Origin: Paenibacillus senegalensis JC66
GTDB lineage: Bacteria > Bacillota > Bacilli > Paenibacillales > NBRC-103111
Assembly (NCBI RefSeq): GCF_000285515.1
Contig: NZ_HE610958.1
Location: 300,015 to 364,014, forward strand
Direction of reading: 5' to 3'
DNA length: 64,000 bases
The notes beneath the pieces were generated by a model. That model was not told where the DNA came from. It saw nothing but the letters and a program-made list of their open reading frames with translations, and did no database searches. How positions within the stretch are numbered: position 1 is the stretch's first letter; every line of letters starts with the position of its first letter. Shown piece by piece: positions 17,027 through 26,030 of this stretch. A program made the position numbers and the translations under genes.

Positions 17027-17335
17027 GAAAAAAACGCCTTCGCTCCCAAAAAGGGACGAAGACGCCGTGGTACCACCCTCATTAATTAGCGTTCACCTGG
17101 GCCCTACAAAGGTCCAAGGAAATACCGGCATAGTCTAAAGCCTTCGCTAATTCACTCTTATCGAATAACGGCTCGGCACCGGTACCCTCTACTGCAAAAA
17201 CCCTGCAAGAAAAGCAGCGGCCGGTTCAAGGGACAGCTCCGGAGTGAATTTCAGCAGCCTGGTTCTGTAAGGATGCTCTCAATCTCCGGCATCCTCTCCC
17301 TGTAAAGAAGCACTGCTTACTTGTCTCCATCATAG
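17027..17335 (-). promoter_or_regulatory. T-box riboswitch of pheST (specifier UUC)
   Basis: On the minus strand the leader runs from about 17335. It contains a stem I region with GGGAGAGGATGCC, a specifier loop reading GAAATTCACTC (UUC followed by A, i.e. Phe), the T-box core AGGGTGGTACCACGG (17055-17085) that pairs with the tRNA acceptor end, and a terminator CGTCTTCGTCCC/GGGAGCGAAGGCG followed by seven T. Uncharged tRNA-Phe should stabilise the antiterminator. Confidence 0.95.
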
Positions 17336-17340
17336 CTTTT

Positions 17341-17723
17341 CAGAACTATACACCAGCAAATCTAACGTATAAAAGTCATTATATGCAAATTATAGGGGGA
17401 ACGCAAGGCCTGACCAGCTTGGCACAAGCCCAATATCAATACCCTGCAGCAGTCTTGGCCGGCAACGACTTCATTCCAGGTGTTGTTGTCCTCCCGCAAA
17501 AAAAATCTTAGCATAGCATACAAAATATGCGAGTCGGTCAAGTTTCTTCAGGGTATGTTGTTATCGAAACGGTTGTTTTATGGAACAATAGCTAGTACCC
17601 AGCTTTTTGACCGTGCCCTATCCAAGGGACTTGATCTGTAGTATGGTCTATAGAGCGGGCCATAATACCTTTTACAAGGACCCCTAACATGATAGGGACT
17701 TAACACAAACGGAGGAATCCAGC
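17341..17723. other. intergenic region between T-box and GNAT gene
   Basis: About 380 bases, no ORF with a ribosome site. It must hold the pheS promoter (minus) and the GNAT promoter (plus). A short imperfect dyad (GCATA..TATGC) lies near 17515-17533; nothing else stands out. Confidence 0.45.
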
Positions 17724-18176
17724 ATGAAACTGCTGAAACGAGCGGAAGAATTTACCCCGGCTGTCCGCAGGCTGATTGAACAATGCTTATATATGGCGGA
17801 TGACAAAAAAATATCCAAAATCATTGATCTTTACATTTCCGAGTCTTGCCGGTTTTTCTATGCCCTGCTTGAGGATGGCGTGCCGCAGGCCATTATAGGC
17901 ATCAGCGTCAGAAAAGAAGCAACTAGCGAAAGCCCTGCAGCGACCATTCTTCATATTGCCGTTGATGATCATTTACGTACCCGGGGCATTGGCCGGAAGA
18001 TGATTGATGAAGTGATCGAAAAGCACAAGCTGGCTTCTATTCAAGCGCAGACCGATCAAGACAGTATGGAGTTTTACAGAACCTGCGGCTTCTCGATTAC
18101 CAGCCTGGGAGAGCTTTATCCCGGCGTAGAACGTTTTCTTTGTGAAAAGAAGATCCATTCGGCGGGATTTCAATAA
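17724..18176 (+). CDS. GNAT-family N-acetyltransferase
   Basis: A 150-residue GCN5-type acetyltransferase. The acetyl-CoA loop is visible as RTRGIGRKMIDEV (motif A, R/Q-x-x-G-x-G/A), preceded by beta-4 (TILHIAVDDHL) and followed by EFYRTCGFSI (motif B). Its substrate is unknown; two cysteines near the C-terminus and an unusual N-terminal helix give no hint. AGGAATCC precedes ATG 17724. It is transcribed alone, divergent from pheS and convergent with proS. Confidence 0.85.
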   Translation: MKLLKRAEEFTPAVRRLIEQCLYMADDKKISKIIDLYISESCRFFYALLEDGVPQAIIGISVRKEATSESPAATILHIAVDDHLRTRGIGRKMIDEVIEKHKLASIQAQTDQDSMEFYRTCGFSITSLGELYPGVERFLCEKKIHSAGFQ

Positions 18177-18280
18177 CACCGGCAGACAAAGCCCTCAGCA
18201 CTTTGTCTGCTGGCTTCAGCCATCAGGAACGGCGCCTCTTTTTCTCCGGCGAGCAGCCGGTCTTTGCTAGCTCTTGAATC

Positions 18281-20044
18281 TTATCCGCCTAAGCCGATTA
18301 CCTTCTGAACCCAGTTTTCCAACTGATCAACCAGCACTTCAGCGGTTTCACCACTTTTCCGGATCGTACATTCGACAACTCGCTCGCCGGCCCGTTTTCC
18401 TACCGTTATGCGTATCGGCATGCCTAATAAATCGGCGTCATTGAACTTGACTCCAGCCCGCTCCTTCCGGTCGTCCCACAATACTTCTACGCCCTTCTTC
18501 ATCAGGGCTGTGTAGAGTTCCTCGGCCACCGCCGATTGCTGCTCGTCTTTGGCATTCAATTGCAGCAGATGAACATGAAAAGGGGCAACAACCACCGGCC
18601 ATGCAATCCCGCGTTCGTCATGATGCTGCTCAATAATAGCCGCCAGCAGGCGTGATACGCCAATACCATAGCAGCCCATGATCATCAGCTGCTCGCGTCC
18701 ATTTTCATCTACATAGGTGGCATTTAACTGCTCGCTATACTTGGTCCCCAGCTTGAAAACATGACCGACCTCTATCCCCTTGGTAAATTGCAAAGCCTCT
18801 GCACAGCGGGGACAACCATCGCCAGGCTGGACCATTCTTAGGTCATAAAACTCCTCAGCCGCAATATCTCTTCCCAATCGGGCATGCAAATAATGGGCAT
18901 CCTCTTGGTTGGCTCCAATGACTAAGCTGGCTGCGTTTCTTAAGCTCTGATCGACGAATAATGGAAAGGTCTGCTTCAGCCCAGATGGACCGAGAAAGCC
19001 GGGAACCGAGCCTAATTCCTGCCTTACACCTGCTTCATCCAACAGCTCGATAACTTCTGCGCCAAGCAAATTTTTCAGCTTGATTTCATTCAGCTGATGA
19101 TCTCCCCTAACAAGTGCAAGCACAATTTGCCCGTCAGCCCGGCAGGCTATCGTTTTTGCTATTTGTGAAGGGGCGACTTCCAAATACCGGCTTACTTCTT
19201 CCACCGTTTTCATTCCCGGAGTTGAAACCATCGTCATGTCCAGGTTAACTACCGAATCCGCATCTGCCCGAACATCAGCCGTCATTCCATTGAGCTGCGC
19301 ATCGCCTTGTGCCGCTGCCCGGTTGCCGGCTGCTTCCGCCTTCTCCACATTCGCAGCATAGTCACATTGCGGGCAATAGGCGATCGTGTCCTCGCCAATA
19401 TCGGCAAGCACCATAAATTCATGAGTACCGGTTCCACCGATTGCTCCCGAATCAGCCTCTACGGCTCTGAAGTTCAGAGCGCAGCGATTTAATATAGTGT
19501 GGTATGCGTTATACATGGCCTGATAATTCCGATCCAGCCCTTCCTGATCCCGATCGAAGGAGTATCCGTCCTTCATCACAAATTCACGGGAACGCAGCAC
19601 TCCGAACCTGGGGCGTCTCTCGTCGCGATACTTGGTTTGAATCTGGTAAACCGTAACCGGAAGCTGTTTGTAAGAGGTCACTTCACTGGCAAGCAGGCTG
19701 GTTATGACTTCTTCATGAGTCGGTCCCAAAGCAAAGGCTCTTCCGCCTCGGTCAGTCAGCCTCATCAGCTCCGGCCCATACACGTCCCATCGTCCGGATT
19801 GTTCCCATAGCTCCGCTGGCTGCATAGCCGGCATCAGCATTTCCTGGGCACCGGCCCGGTTCATTTCCTCGCGAACGATTCCTTCCAGCTTCCTCAAGGC
19901 CCGTATACCCAGCGGAAGGAAGGTATATACCCCGGATGCCAGCGGTTTGATTAATCCCGCCCTAAGCATCAGCTGATGGCTGGCTGCTTCTGCATCAGCG
20001 GGGACATCCCTTAAAGTGTTTAACAGCATTGTCGACTGCCTCAC
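18281..20044 (-). CDS. proS: prolyl-tRNA synthetase with YbaK-type editing insertion
   Basis: A 587-residue bacterial-type class II ProRS. Motif 2 (YRDERRPRFGVLRSREFVMKD), the YbaK/INS deacylase insertion (about 235-395) that clears Ala-tRNA-Pro, motif 3 (GIGVSRLLAAIIEQ) and the anticodon-binding domain (about 470-587, VHLLQLNAKDEQQ) are all present. I start at GTG 20044: GAAGGGAG lies upstream and the protein then begins MRQSTMLLNTLRDVPADAEA, as in other ProRS; a frame-matched ATG at 20062 would fall before that site. No T-box was found upstream. Confidence 0.96.
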   Translation of the reverse strand: MRQSTMLLNTLRDVPADAEAASHQLMLRAGLIKPLASGVYTFLPLGIRALRKLEGIVREEMNRAGAQEMLMPAMQPAELWEQSGRWDVYGPELMRLTDRGGRAFALGPTHEEVITSLLASEVTSYKQLPVTVYQIQTKYRDERRPRFGVLRSREFVMKDGYSFDRDQEGLDRNYQAMYNAYHTILNRCALNFRAVEADSGAIGGTGTHEFMVLADIGEDTIAYCPQCDYAANVEKAEAAGNRAAAQGDAQLNGMTADVRADADSVVNLDMTMVSTPGMKTVEEVSRYLEVAPSQIAKTIACRADGQIVLALVRGDHQLNEIKLKNLLGAEVIELLDEAGVRQELGSVPGFLGPSGLKQTFPLFVDQSLRNAASLVIGANQEDAHYLHARLGRDIAAEEFYDLRMVQPGDGCPRCAEALQFTKGIEVGHVFKLGTKYSEQLNATYVDENGREQLMIMGCYGIGVSRLLAAIIEQHHDERGIAWPVVVAPFHVHLLQLNAKDEQQSAVAEELYTALMKKGVEVLWDDRKERAGVKFNDADLLGMPIRITVGKRAGERVVECTIRKSGETAEVLVDQLENWVQKVIGLGG

Positions 20045-20408
20045 GATTTCCGCTCCCTTCATCTTATGCTTAACTTGATTCCTTCTTCGTTGTTTCCGGA
20101 TAGCCGTTAAAGGCTGCCAGACTAAACCGTGCCTATCTTGTGTCAGCGTTATCGTACACCTATTTTTATTGCTGCAGCTTTATCTCTCAACATTATGGTA
20201 ACAACATTGACACATTTGCGCCATACAATAGCCCCAACTGGCCATTCTAAGCTTTATATTTTTGTAATAAACTCATAGTGATAGAATAGACTGATAGAAT
20301 AATCCACAAAAAGGAAAAACGATGGAATTATGAATTCGTGTATCCAGCTAACGGGGCAGAGAAAAATAAGAAAAAGCGACTGCGACCTCACTATGGAGGT
20401 GATATCAG
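20045..20408. other. divergent promoter region of proS and nosD
   Basis: About 360 bases. A direct repeat TGATAGAATA occurs at 20279-20288 and 20292-20301, 13 bp apart, which could be a regulator site or overlapping -10 elements for the nos operon. A TTGACA occurs near 20206 without a well spaced -10. Confidence 0.4.
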
Positions 20409-21791
20409 ATGGTTTTGTTAAGTCGATTCTGCCGGCTCCTGTTAGCCATAGCCATTATTGCTGCCGGGGGGACAACCGGCTTGGCGGCCTTATCCGGCTT
20501 CAAAGGCTTTCAAGGTTATTCTTCCCAAAGGACAGCCGCCGCTTCGGCAAATGCCAATCTTCAATCATGGATTGACGCTGCTGAGGAAGGAGACATGCTG
20601 ATTTTGCCGGAAGGTGAGTACAGCGGACCGGTTACGATTTCCAAATCACTAGAGCTGAGCGGCAATGGCAAAGTCCTGATAAGAAGCTCCGGGGATCAGC
20701 CTGTTATTGAGCTTGCCGGCGACCATATAACCTTATCGGGGATACATATTGTACACGAGCCCGCGGACAGGCTGCAGCCTGCGGTTCAAGTGACAGGCAA
20801 TTACAACCGTCTGCTTGGCCTCGACATTGTCACCAAGGGCAGCGGCATTTATTTGCGTGGGGCCGACCACAACCTTCTCGATGATCTTGATATTCGTCAT
20901 TCGCTGGCTGGCAACAATATTCCCTCTACCTACTCAGATAAAGGCAACGGAATAGATCTATTGGAATCCAATTATAACCGGATTGCCGGCAGCCGCATCT
21001 CAACTATGCATGACGCCATTTATATAGAGAACAGCACGCATAATACTGTAGAAAGCAACTACGCCGAATTTTCACGTTATGGCTATCATCTCATGTTCTC
21101 CGCCGATTCCGAGCTGCGAACTAATATTGGCCAATACAACATCACCGGTGCGATGATTATGAGCTCCGACCGGATAGAGGTCAGTGAGAACGCCTTTACG
21201 GACCAGAGTGAAAATGTCAATTCACAAGGTATTTTGCTCTATGATGTAACCGAGTCGCTTATTGAGCAAAATCAAATTGACGGCAACCGCACGGGCATTT
21301 ATATCGAACAGGTGAAAGACAGCACCGTGAGCAGCAATTGGATTGCCCGCAACTTCATCGGTGTGGAAATGCTGCTATCTCAGGAAAACAATCTTACCGG
21401 CAATCATTTCATTTCCAATGTGACGCAGGCGCAAAGTATGACCAGCGACAATAACGAGGTGCACAGCAACTTCTGGGATGATCTGCAGGGCATTGATTTA
21501 AGCGGCCAGGGAGTAAGCAGTCTGCCCTATAAAACCGATCCCTTCTTTCTAAATCTAACCAGACCGGTACCGGCTTACCAGCTTTTTTTTCAATCACCCG
21601 GCATTATCTTTTTACAGAATATGTTTCCACCTGCAGTTCAACAGCAAATGGTGGATACAGCACCTCTGATGAAGCCGCGGTTTTATATTCAGGAGGGTAA
21701 TGCCGGCGGCATATGGACAGCCATTATGGCTTCACTGCTGCTGCTGGTAAGCCTGCTCATTATTTATACTATGGGGGTAAGGAAACAATGA
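20409..21791 (+). CDS. nosD: NosD-type copper-maturation beta-helix protein
   Basis: A 460-residue exported protein: N-terminal signal or anchor helix (about 5-28), a right-handed parallel beta-helix of PbH1/CASH repeats (about 60-370, with the recurring pattern N-x-(I/L)-x-x-N-x-(I/F), e.g. SNYNRIAGSRI, STHNTVESNYA), and a C-terminal transmembrane helix (about 435-455). NosD with NosF and NosY forms an ABC-type complex needed to load copper into nitrous oxide reductase NosZ; NosL hands copper to it. GGAGGTGAT stands before the ATG. Its stop overlaps the nosL start (ATGA). No nosZ gene is in the window, so the client may lie elsewhere or be another copper enzyme. Confidence 0.9.
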   Translation: MVLLSRFCRLLLAIAIIAAGGTTGLAALSGFKGFQGYSSQRTAAASANANLQSWIDAAEEGDMLILPEGEYSGPVTISKSLELSGNGKVLIRSSGDQPVIELAGDHITLSGIHIVHEPADRLQPAVQVTGNYNRLLGLDIVTKGSGIYLRGADHNLLDDLDIRHSLAGNNIPSTYSDKGNGIDLLESNYNRIAGSRISTMHDAIYIENSTHNTVESNYAEFSRYGYHLMFSADSELRTNIGQYNITGAMIMSSDRIEVSENAFTDQSENVNSQGILLYDVTESLIEQNQIDGNRTGIYIEQVKDSTVSSNWIARNFIGVEMLLSQENNLTGNHFISNVTQAQSMTSDNNEVHSNFWDDLQGIDLSGQGVSSLPYKTDPFFLNLTRPVPAYQLFFQSPGIIFLQNMFPPAVQQQMVDTAPLMKPRFYIQEGNAGGIWTAIMASLLLLVSLLIIYTMGVRKQ

Positions 21792-22408
21792 ACAAATGGA
21801 TCAAGCTAGGCGCATTAAGTGTATTGCTGTTCGTCTTGGCGGCATGCGGACAAAACAAGTACAGTCCGATAGAAATTAATGAGGCGGTCCATACTTGCGA
21901 AATATGCAACATGCAGGTGGCTAATGACCGTCATGCTACGCAGATTATTACTAAAGAAGGGCGCGCCCTTACTTTTGATGACTTGGGATGCCTGTATGAA
22001 TGGAAGGCGCAGAACGGCACCGACACCATCGGAGAACAATACGTCCGTGATTATCACAGCTTAGAATGGATTAAATTGTCTGACGCTTATTATGTATATG
22101 ATGAAAGCTTCACTACACCGATGGCCTACGGCATTTATTCATTCAAAGAACAGGCTGAGGCCGAAAAATTTATTAGTGAACAGGCCAAGGGCCAGTTGAT
22201 GTCGGCTGCCGATCTGGATCATCATACCTGGGAAGGGCATCATGGCGATCATCATGGTGACCATCACGGAGAAGGCCACCATGATGGCGATGGTCATGGC
22301 GATGATCATGAACACGAGGGCCACGGCGAGGAACACGAAAAGGATGGGGAAGGCCATGGAAAGAACCCGGAACATGGCAGCTCCAACGGGCAGAGCGGGA
22401 GTCACTAA
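21788..22408 (+). CDS. nosL: NosL-type copper chaperone lipoprotein with His-rich tail
   Basis: A 206-residue lipoprotein: signal helix with lipobox LAAC (Cys 20), a NosL domain (about 30-140) with the copper-binding CEICNM (37-42) and the conserved FDDLGCLYEW and Met-containing FTTPMAYG. After the domain comes a tail (145-206) in which about 20 of 50 residues are His, interspersed with Gly, Asp and Glu (HHGDHHGDHHGEGHHDGDGH). NosL binds Cu(I) and delivers it to NosDFY. The His-rich tail is not part of the family fold and could store or scavenge Cu or Zn outside the cell. The start overlaps the nosD stop by four bases, so translation is coupled. Confidence 0.9.
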   Translation: MNKWIKLGALSVLLFVLAACGQNKYSPIEINEAVHTCEICNMQVANDRHATQIITKEGRALTFDDLGCLYEWKAQNGTDTIGEQYVRDYHSLEWIKLSDAYYVYDESFTTPMAYGIYSFKEQAEAEKFISEQAKGQLMSAADLDHHTWEGHHGDHHGDHHGEGHHDGDGHGDDHEHEGHGEEHEKDGEGHGKNPEHGSSNGQSGSH

Positions 22409-22457
22409 TTCGATTCCAGCACCCATAACGCCATTTCACCTTTGAGGAAGTGATGCC

Positions 22458-23275
22458 ATGCACTGGCTTACTATAGCCACAAGAGAAATTAAGCTGGGCT
22501 TTCGTAATCCCTGGGCTTATTCGTTTCTCGTTTTATTTGCTTTGTTTAGCCTGGCCCTGCTGCTTATCCAATCGCAAAACCAAATCAGCGGCTATACGAG
22601 CACGACTGCGGGAATGCTCAATCTCATTTTGTACCTATTGCCTCTAATGACACTTCTTCTTGGTTCCTTTTCCTTGACGTCCGAGAAAGAAGAGGGAGGC
22701 TGGCAGCTGCTGGCAACCTACCCGTTAAACACATCCGCTTACCTGCTCGGCAAATACGTCGGGCTTGCTGTTGTGCTGCTTGTGATCATCAGCTTCGGCT
22801 TTGGACTTTCCGGCGTGCTTGGTGTTGTCGTTGGCAAGGCGTTCACCCCGCTCACCTTTGCCTTGTTTTTATTTTTGCCGCCCTGCTAATCCTGCTTTTT
22901 CTGGCTATCGCTCTAGTGATCGGCACCTTTACAGCCAACCGTTGGCAGGCGCTCACTTATGGTGTCGGGATATGGTTTTTTCTGGTGCTTGCCTGGCCCA
23001 CGATTCTGGTTACGATTCTTGGTTTCCTGCCTTACTTATGGATCAAGCCGCTGCTTGTATTGCTCACCTTCCTGAATCCGGCGGAACTCGTACGCCTCTT
23101 TACGATTATTCAGATGGGAGGCGGCTCCATTCTGGGACCGGAGTATTATCAGTGGGTCCAGTGGGTTAAGCAGCCCAGCGGCATACCGCTATTTCTTGCT
23201 GTCTGTTTAATATGGATAGCGGCTTGTCTCGGACTGGCAATTTCCGAATGGGAAAGCAGGCGATATCGTGCATAA
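22458..23275 (+). pseudogene. nosY: NosY-type ABC permease, interrupted by a single-base frameshift
   Basis: Two ORFs in different frames together make a NosY-like permease of about 272 residues, the usual length. The first (22458-22889) has the N-terminal region ITRE-like ATREIKLGFRNPWAYSF, the first helices and SEKEEGGWQLL; it ends in a TAA (22887) within a hydrophobic helix. The second frame continues the helix without a gap (AALLILLFLAIALVIG, from about 22877) to the stop at 23275. The junction falls in TTTTTATTTTTG (22866-22877), and one missing T explains it. This may be a sequencing error in a homopolymer, a real inactivating mutation, or a programmed -1 or slippage event. The GTG of nosF overlaps its end by eight bases. 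If broken, NosD-NosF would lack their membrane partner. Confidence 0.8.
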
Positions 23276-24005
23276 ATCACCTATAGTTGTTTTGGACCAG
23301 GTATCGAAGTCGATCGATAACAAAATCATTGTTCAGCCTCTAAGCTTACAGGTCTCTGCCGGCAATATTGTGGCCCTGTGCGGCGGGAACGGGGCCGGCA
23401 AAAGCACCTTGCTGCGGATGATCGCAGGAATTATCCAGCCGACCACCGGCAAGCTTACGGTCAATGGTCTGGAGCATAGGAAGAAGCGCAAGGAATATGC
23501 GGAATGCATCGGTTACATGCCGGACGATTTCCACTTCCACCAGCCGTTGTCCGCACTTGAGCTGCTAGCCTTCTATGCCCAGCTCAAAGGCGTTAACAAC
23601 GAACGTGTGCTGCAGCTGCTGGAACAGGTAGGGTTGACGGAGGTCAGGCATAAGCCTGCATCGGCCTACTCCAAAGGAATGCGCCAGCGTCTGCTGTTTG
23701 CCCAAGCCCTGTTGGCTAAGCCTCCGCTGCTAATACTTGATGAGCCTACCAATGGGCTGGACCCATATTGGATGGACGCCTTTATTGATCTGCTGCTCGA
23801 ATTGAAAAAGGCTGGCCATACCGTTGTGTTCTCTACGCATCAGCTGCATATTGCCGAGAAGGTTGCTGATCAGGTCGTATTCATGGCGGACGGTCATGTT
23901 TTAAGGTCAGCCGGTTTGCGTGAACTAATGCAGGAATATCCATCCAGAGGATTAAATGGCGCCTTTTCCGAGCTGCTTAGTCAGAGCATACCTGCAAAGG
24001 AATAA
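23268..24005 (+). CDS. nosF: NosF-type ABC transporter ATPase
   Basis: A 245-residue ATPase. Walker A is GGNGAGKST (about 39-47), the signature is the degenerate YSKGMRQRL, Walker B is LLILDEPTNGLD, and the switch His is in FSTHQ. This arrangement is typical of NosF/CcmA-like ATPases. It powers NosDFY, which acts on NosL-bound copper across the membrane for NosZ maturation. It begins with GTG 23268 inside the end of nosY (8-base overlap), indicating coupled translation. Its presence downstream of the frameshifted nosY matters because the operon's later genes are intact. Confidence 0.92.
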   Translation: MHKSPIVVLDQVSKSIDNKIIVQPLSLQVSAGNIVALCGGNGAGKSTLLRMIAGIIQPTTGKLTVNGLEHRKKRKEYAECIGYMPDDFHFHQPLSALELLAFYAQLKGVNNERVLQLLEQVGLTEVRHKPASAYSKGMRQRLLFAQALLAKPPLLILDEPTNGLDPYWMDAFIDLLLELKKAGHTVVFSTHQLHIAEKVADQVVFMADGHVLRSAGLRELMQEYPSRGLNGAFSELLSQSIPAKE

Positions 24006-24022
24006 AAGGAGGCTTATCCAAC

Positions 24023-24424
24023 GTGAGAAACCCCAAATTTACAACAATACCATCTTTGTTTTTGTGCTGCATCCTGTTGATATGGCTAACAGCCTGCGGA
24101 ACCGTATCCACCCCGTTTCAGGAGGGGATCGTCTTTGAAGAGGATCAGGTCACGCTTTCCAGCGATCCCGATCCGCCCATTGCCGAGCAGCAGACACAGC
24201 TGAAGGTAGAGCTTGAAGCTTCTGCAGCACAAGACATCCGAATCGATTTTGAAGTCCGCAAGGAAGGCTCTGCAAGGGGGAAATTTTTGAAAACAAGCAA
24301 GCTTTCCGATCATGTTTACACTGCAGACGAGACCTTTCAAGATTCGGGAACTTACCGGGTGTTTATTCATATTTATTCATCCGACATCCATCAAACGATG
24401 GAAAAAAAGATGGAAATCCACTAA
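24023..24424 (+). CDS. YtkA-like lipoprotein
   Basis: A 133-residue lipoprotein with a signal helix and lipobox LTAC (Cys about 25), followed by an immunoglobulin-like beta domain with the YtkA pattern (QLKVELEA near 61-68, VRKEG near 82, FQDSGTYRVFIHIY near 110-123). YtkA/FixH-like domains are found beside copper and cytochrome oxidase assembly genes in Bacillota. AGGAGG lies 11 bases before GTG 24023. It closes the nos-like operon (18 bases after nosF) and, from its context, probably helps copper handling on the outer face of the membrane; this is inference. Confidence 0.75.
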   Translation: MRNPKFTTIPSLFLCCILLIWLTACGTVSTPFQEGIVFEEDQVTLSSDPDPPIAEQQTQLKVELEASAAQDIRIDFEVRKEGSARGKFLKTSKLSDHVYTADETFQDSGTYRVFIHIYSSDIHQTMEKKMEIH

Positions 24425-24508
24425 TAAGGCTCTGTAACAGGGGAAACGGATCAACAGAGCCTTCAAGGTCATACTAAAGGTAACTATGCTACCCGAGGAG
24501 GCAATAGA

Positions 24509-25438
24509 ATGACAATGAAATACCGGAGGCTGGGAAAGACCGGTCGTAAAGTGTCCGTCATCGGCATTGGCACATGGCAATTTGGCGGGGAGTGGGGAAA
24601 ATCGTTCTCCCAGGACGAGGTGAACCGGATTCTGGGACGCGGCAAGGAGCTGGGCATTAACCTCATTGATACAGCCGAGTGTTATGGAGATCACTTGTCC
24701 GAGCGGTTAATCGGAGGCTATCTCAAGCAGGACCGTCGTGAGGATTGGTTTGTTGCGACTAAATTTGGCCATCAATTTCACAGCCATTTGACTCGTACGG
24801 ATCGTTATTCCGCTTCGGATGTGCTGGAGCAGCTGGATGCCTCGCTCAAAGCGCTGCAAACGGATTACATCGACTTGTATCAGTTTCATTCCGGCAGCAA
24901 CGAAGCTTTCGATAATGATGAGCTTTGGACAATGCTGGACAAGCAGGTGCAAGCGGGGAAAATTCGCCATCTGGGAACCTCTATCGGCAAAAATGATAAT
25001 CTTTATCAGACTGAACAGTCTTCCCGCGTTCATTCTGAAGTCATACAGGTGATCTATAACCGTTTGGACCGGAAGCCTGAGGACAAAGTGTTTCCGTCCT
25101 GCATAGAGCAACATTTGGGCGTTCTGGCCCGTGTTCCATTAGCCAGCGGCTATTTAAGCGGAAAATATAAGCCCGGGGCCGTATTTGCGGCAAATGATGT
25201 GCGGCATAATCATGACAAAGAAGCTGCTTTAGACAAGCTTAAACAGGTGGAGGAAATCCGGTTAAACGAGGTTCCACAAGGAATGGATATGGCCCAATGG
25301 GCTCTCGCCTGGAGCTTAAAGCATGATGCGGTCACCAGTGTTATTCCCGGCTGTAAAAGTGTGGAGCAAGTTGAATCCAATGCAGCCGCTGCACAGTGGG
25401 TAGGCGAAGGCCATCCGCAAGCATGGGAAGAGGCATAA
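24509..25438 (+). CDS. aldo/keto reductase
   Basis: A 309-residue NADPH-dependent reductase with an (alpha/beta)8 barrel. The catalytic tetrad is visible: Asp and Tyr in NLIDTAECYGDHLSE, Lys in VATKFG, His in YQFHSG. The C-terminal end has VIPGCKSVEQVESN, the cofactor-binding loop. It resembles the YhdN/IolS group in Bacillales. The substrate is unknown. GAGGAGG precedes ATG 24509 (a second in-frame ATG follows two codons later). It follows the nos-like operon by 84 bases without an evident terminator, so read-through is possible. The following 150 bases (25439-25589) show nothing but the gap to the convergent DUF2203 gene. Confidence 0.9.
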   Translation: MTMKYRRLGKTGRKVSVIGIGTWQFGGEWGKSFSQDEVNRILGRGKELGINLIDTAECYGDHLSERLIGGYLKQDRREDWFVATKFGHQFHSHLTRTDRYSASDVLEQLDASLKALQTDYIDLYQFHSGSNEAFDNDELWTMLDKQVQAGKIRHLGTSIGKNDNLYQTEQSSRVHSEVIQVIYNRLDRKPEDKVFPSCIEQHLGVLARVPLASGYLSGKYKPGAVFAANDVRHNHDKEAALDKLKQVEEIRLNEVPQGMDMAQWALAWSLKHDAVTSVIPGCKSVEQVESNAAAAQWVGEGHPQAWEEA

Positions 25439-25589
25439 GCTTGGGATGAAATAGGGCGCCTCCCTTATAATCCCTCCCCGGTTTTCGGTTGGAATTGCGG
25501 TTTCTAGACACGAAACATGCTTGGAGACCGCTTTTTACAAGGGGGGGACCATTATCCTTGAGCTGACCATTGCTTTCAGGATGGCTTGC

Positions 25590-25997
25590 TCACTTCACTT
25601 CGCCATCAAGCGGCTTGCGTCCTATAAAACCTTCCTCCGGACCGTGGTAATGGGTAATTCGTTCCTCTCCCATCTTCCAGCAGAGCAGAATCTCCTGTCC
25701 ATCTTTAAGTGCAGGGAAATCCACCAGCCCGGCTTCTACGCTTTTTAATTCCGCTCCCTTCTGGGCAATGCTGTTTACAATCGTCTGCGCTTCTATCTGC
25801 ATGAACTCTAGTTCGAATTCTCTCTCGAAAAGTCTGTCATCGCGTTCTTTTACGGGCGTAGCCAGCTTTTGCTTGAGTAAGGACAATTCTTCATAGCGCT
25901 TTTCAAAAGCCCGTTTAATCGCCTGCAGCTGACCGACTTCCTCACGGATTATGGGGAGAATCGCATGGGCTTCCTCGACGGTAAAATATTTCTTCAT
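25590..25997 (-). CDS. DUF2203 family protein
   Basis: A 135-residue protein that begins KKYFTVEEAHAILPIIREEV, the hallmark of DUF2203, continues with a helical middle and ends with the segment LVDFPALKDGQEILLCWKMGEERITHYHG and GFIGRKPL. The family is widespread in bacteria and of unknown function. Strong AGGAAGGAGG before ATG. It lies 33 bases after the HAD-phosphatase gene and is probably co-transcribed with it. Confidence 0.9.
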   Translation of the reverse strand: MKKYFTVEEAHAILPIIREEVGQLQAIKRAFEKRYEELSLLKQKLATPVKERDDRLFEREFELEFMQIEAQTIVNSIAQKGAELKSVEAGLVDFPALKDGQEILLCWKMGEERITHYHGPEEGFIGRKPLDGEVK

Positions 25998-26030
25998 CTC
26001 GTCGTCCTCCTTCCTGTGTGAGCGGAACCG

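Noticed and set aside
16900..17082. 60-codon ORF in the pheS leader
   Set aside because: It overlaps the T-box antiterminator and terminator and is better explained by the RNA element.
21713..22408. Longer NosL starting at 21713
   Set aside because: The upstream part lies inside nosD; the ATG at 21788 gives a proper signal peptide and lipobox and a four-base overlap.
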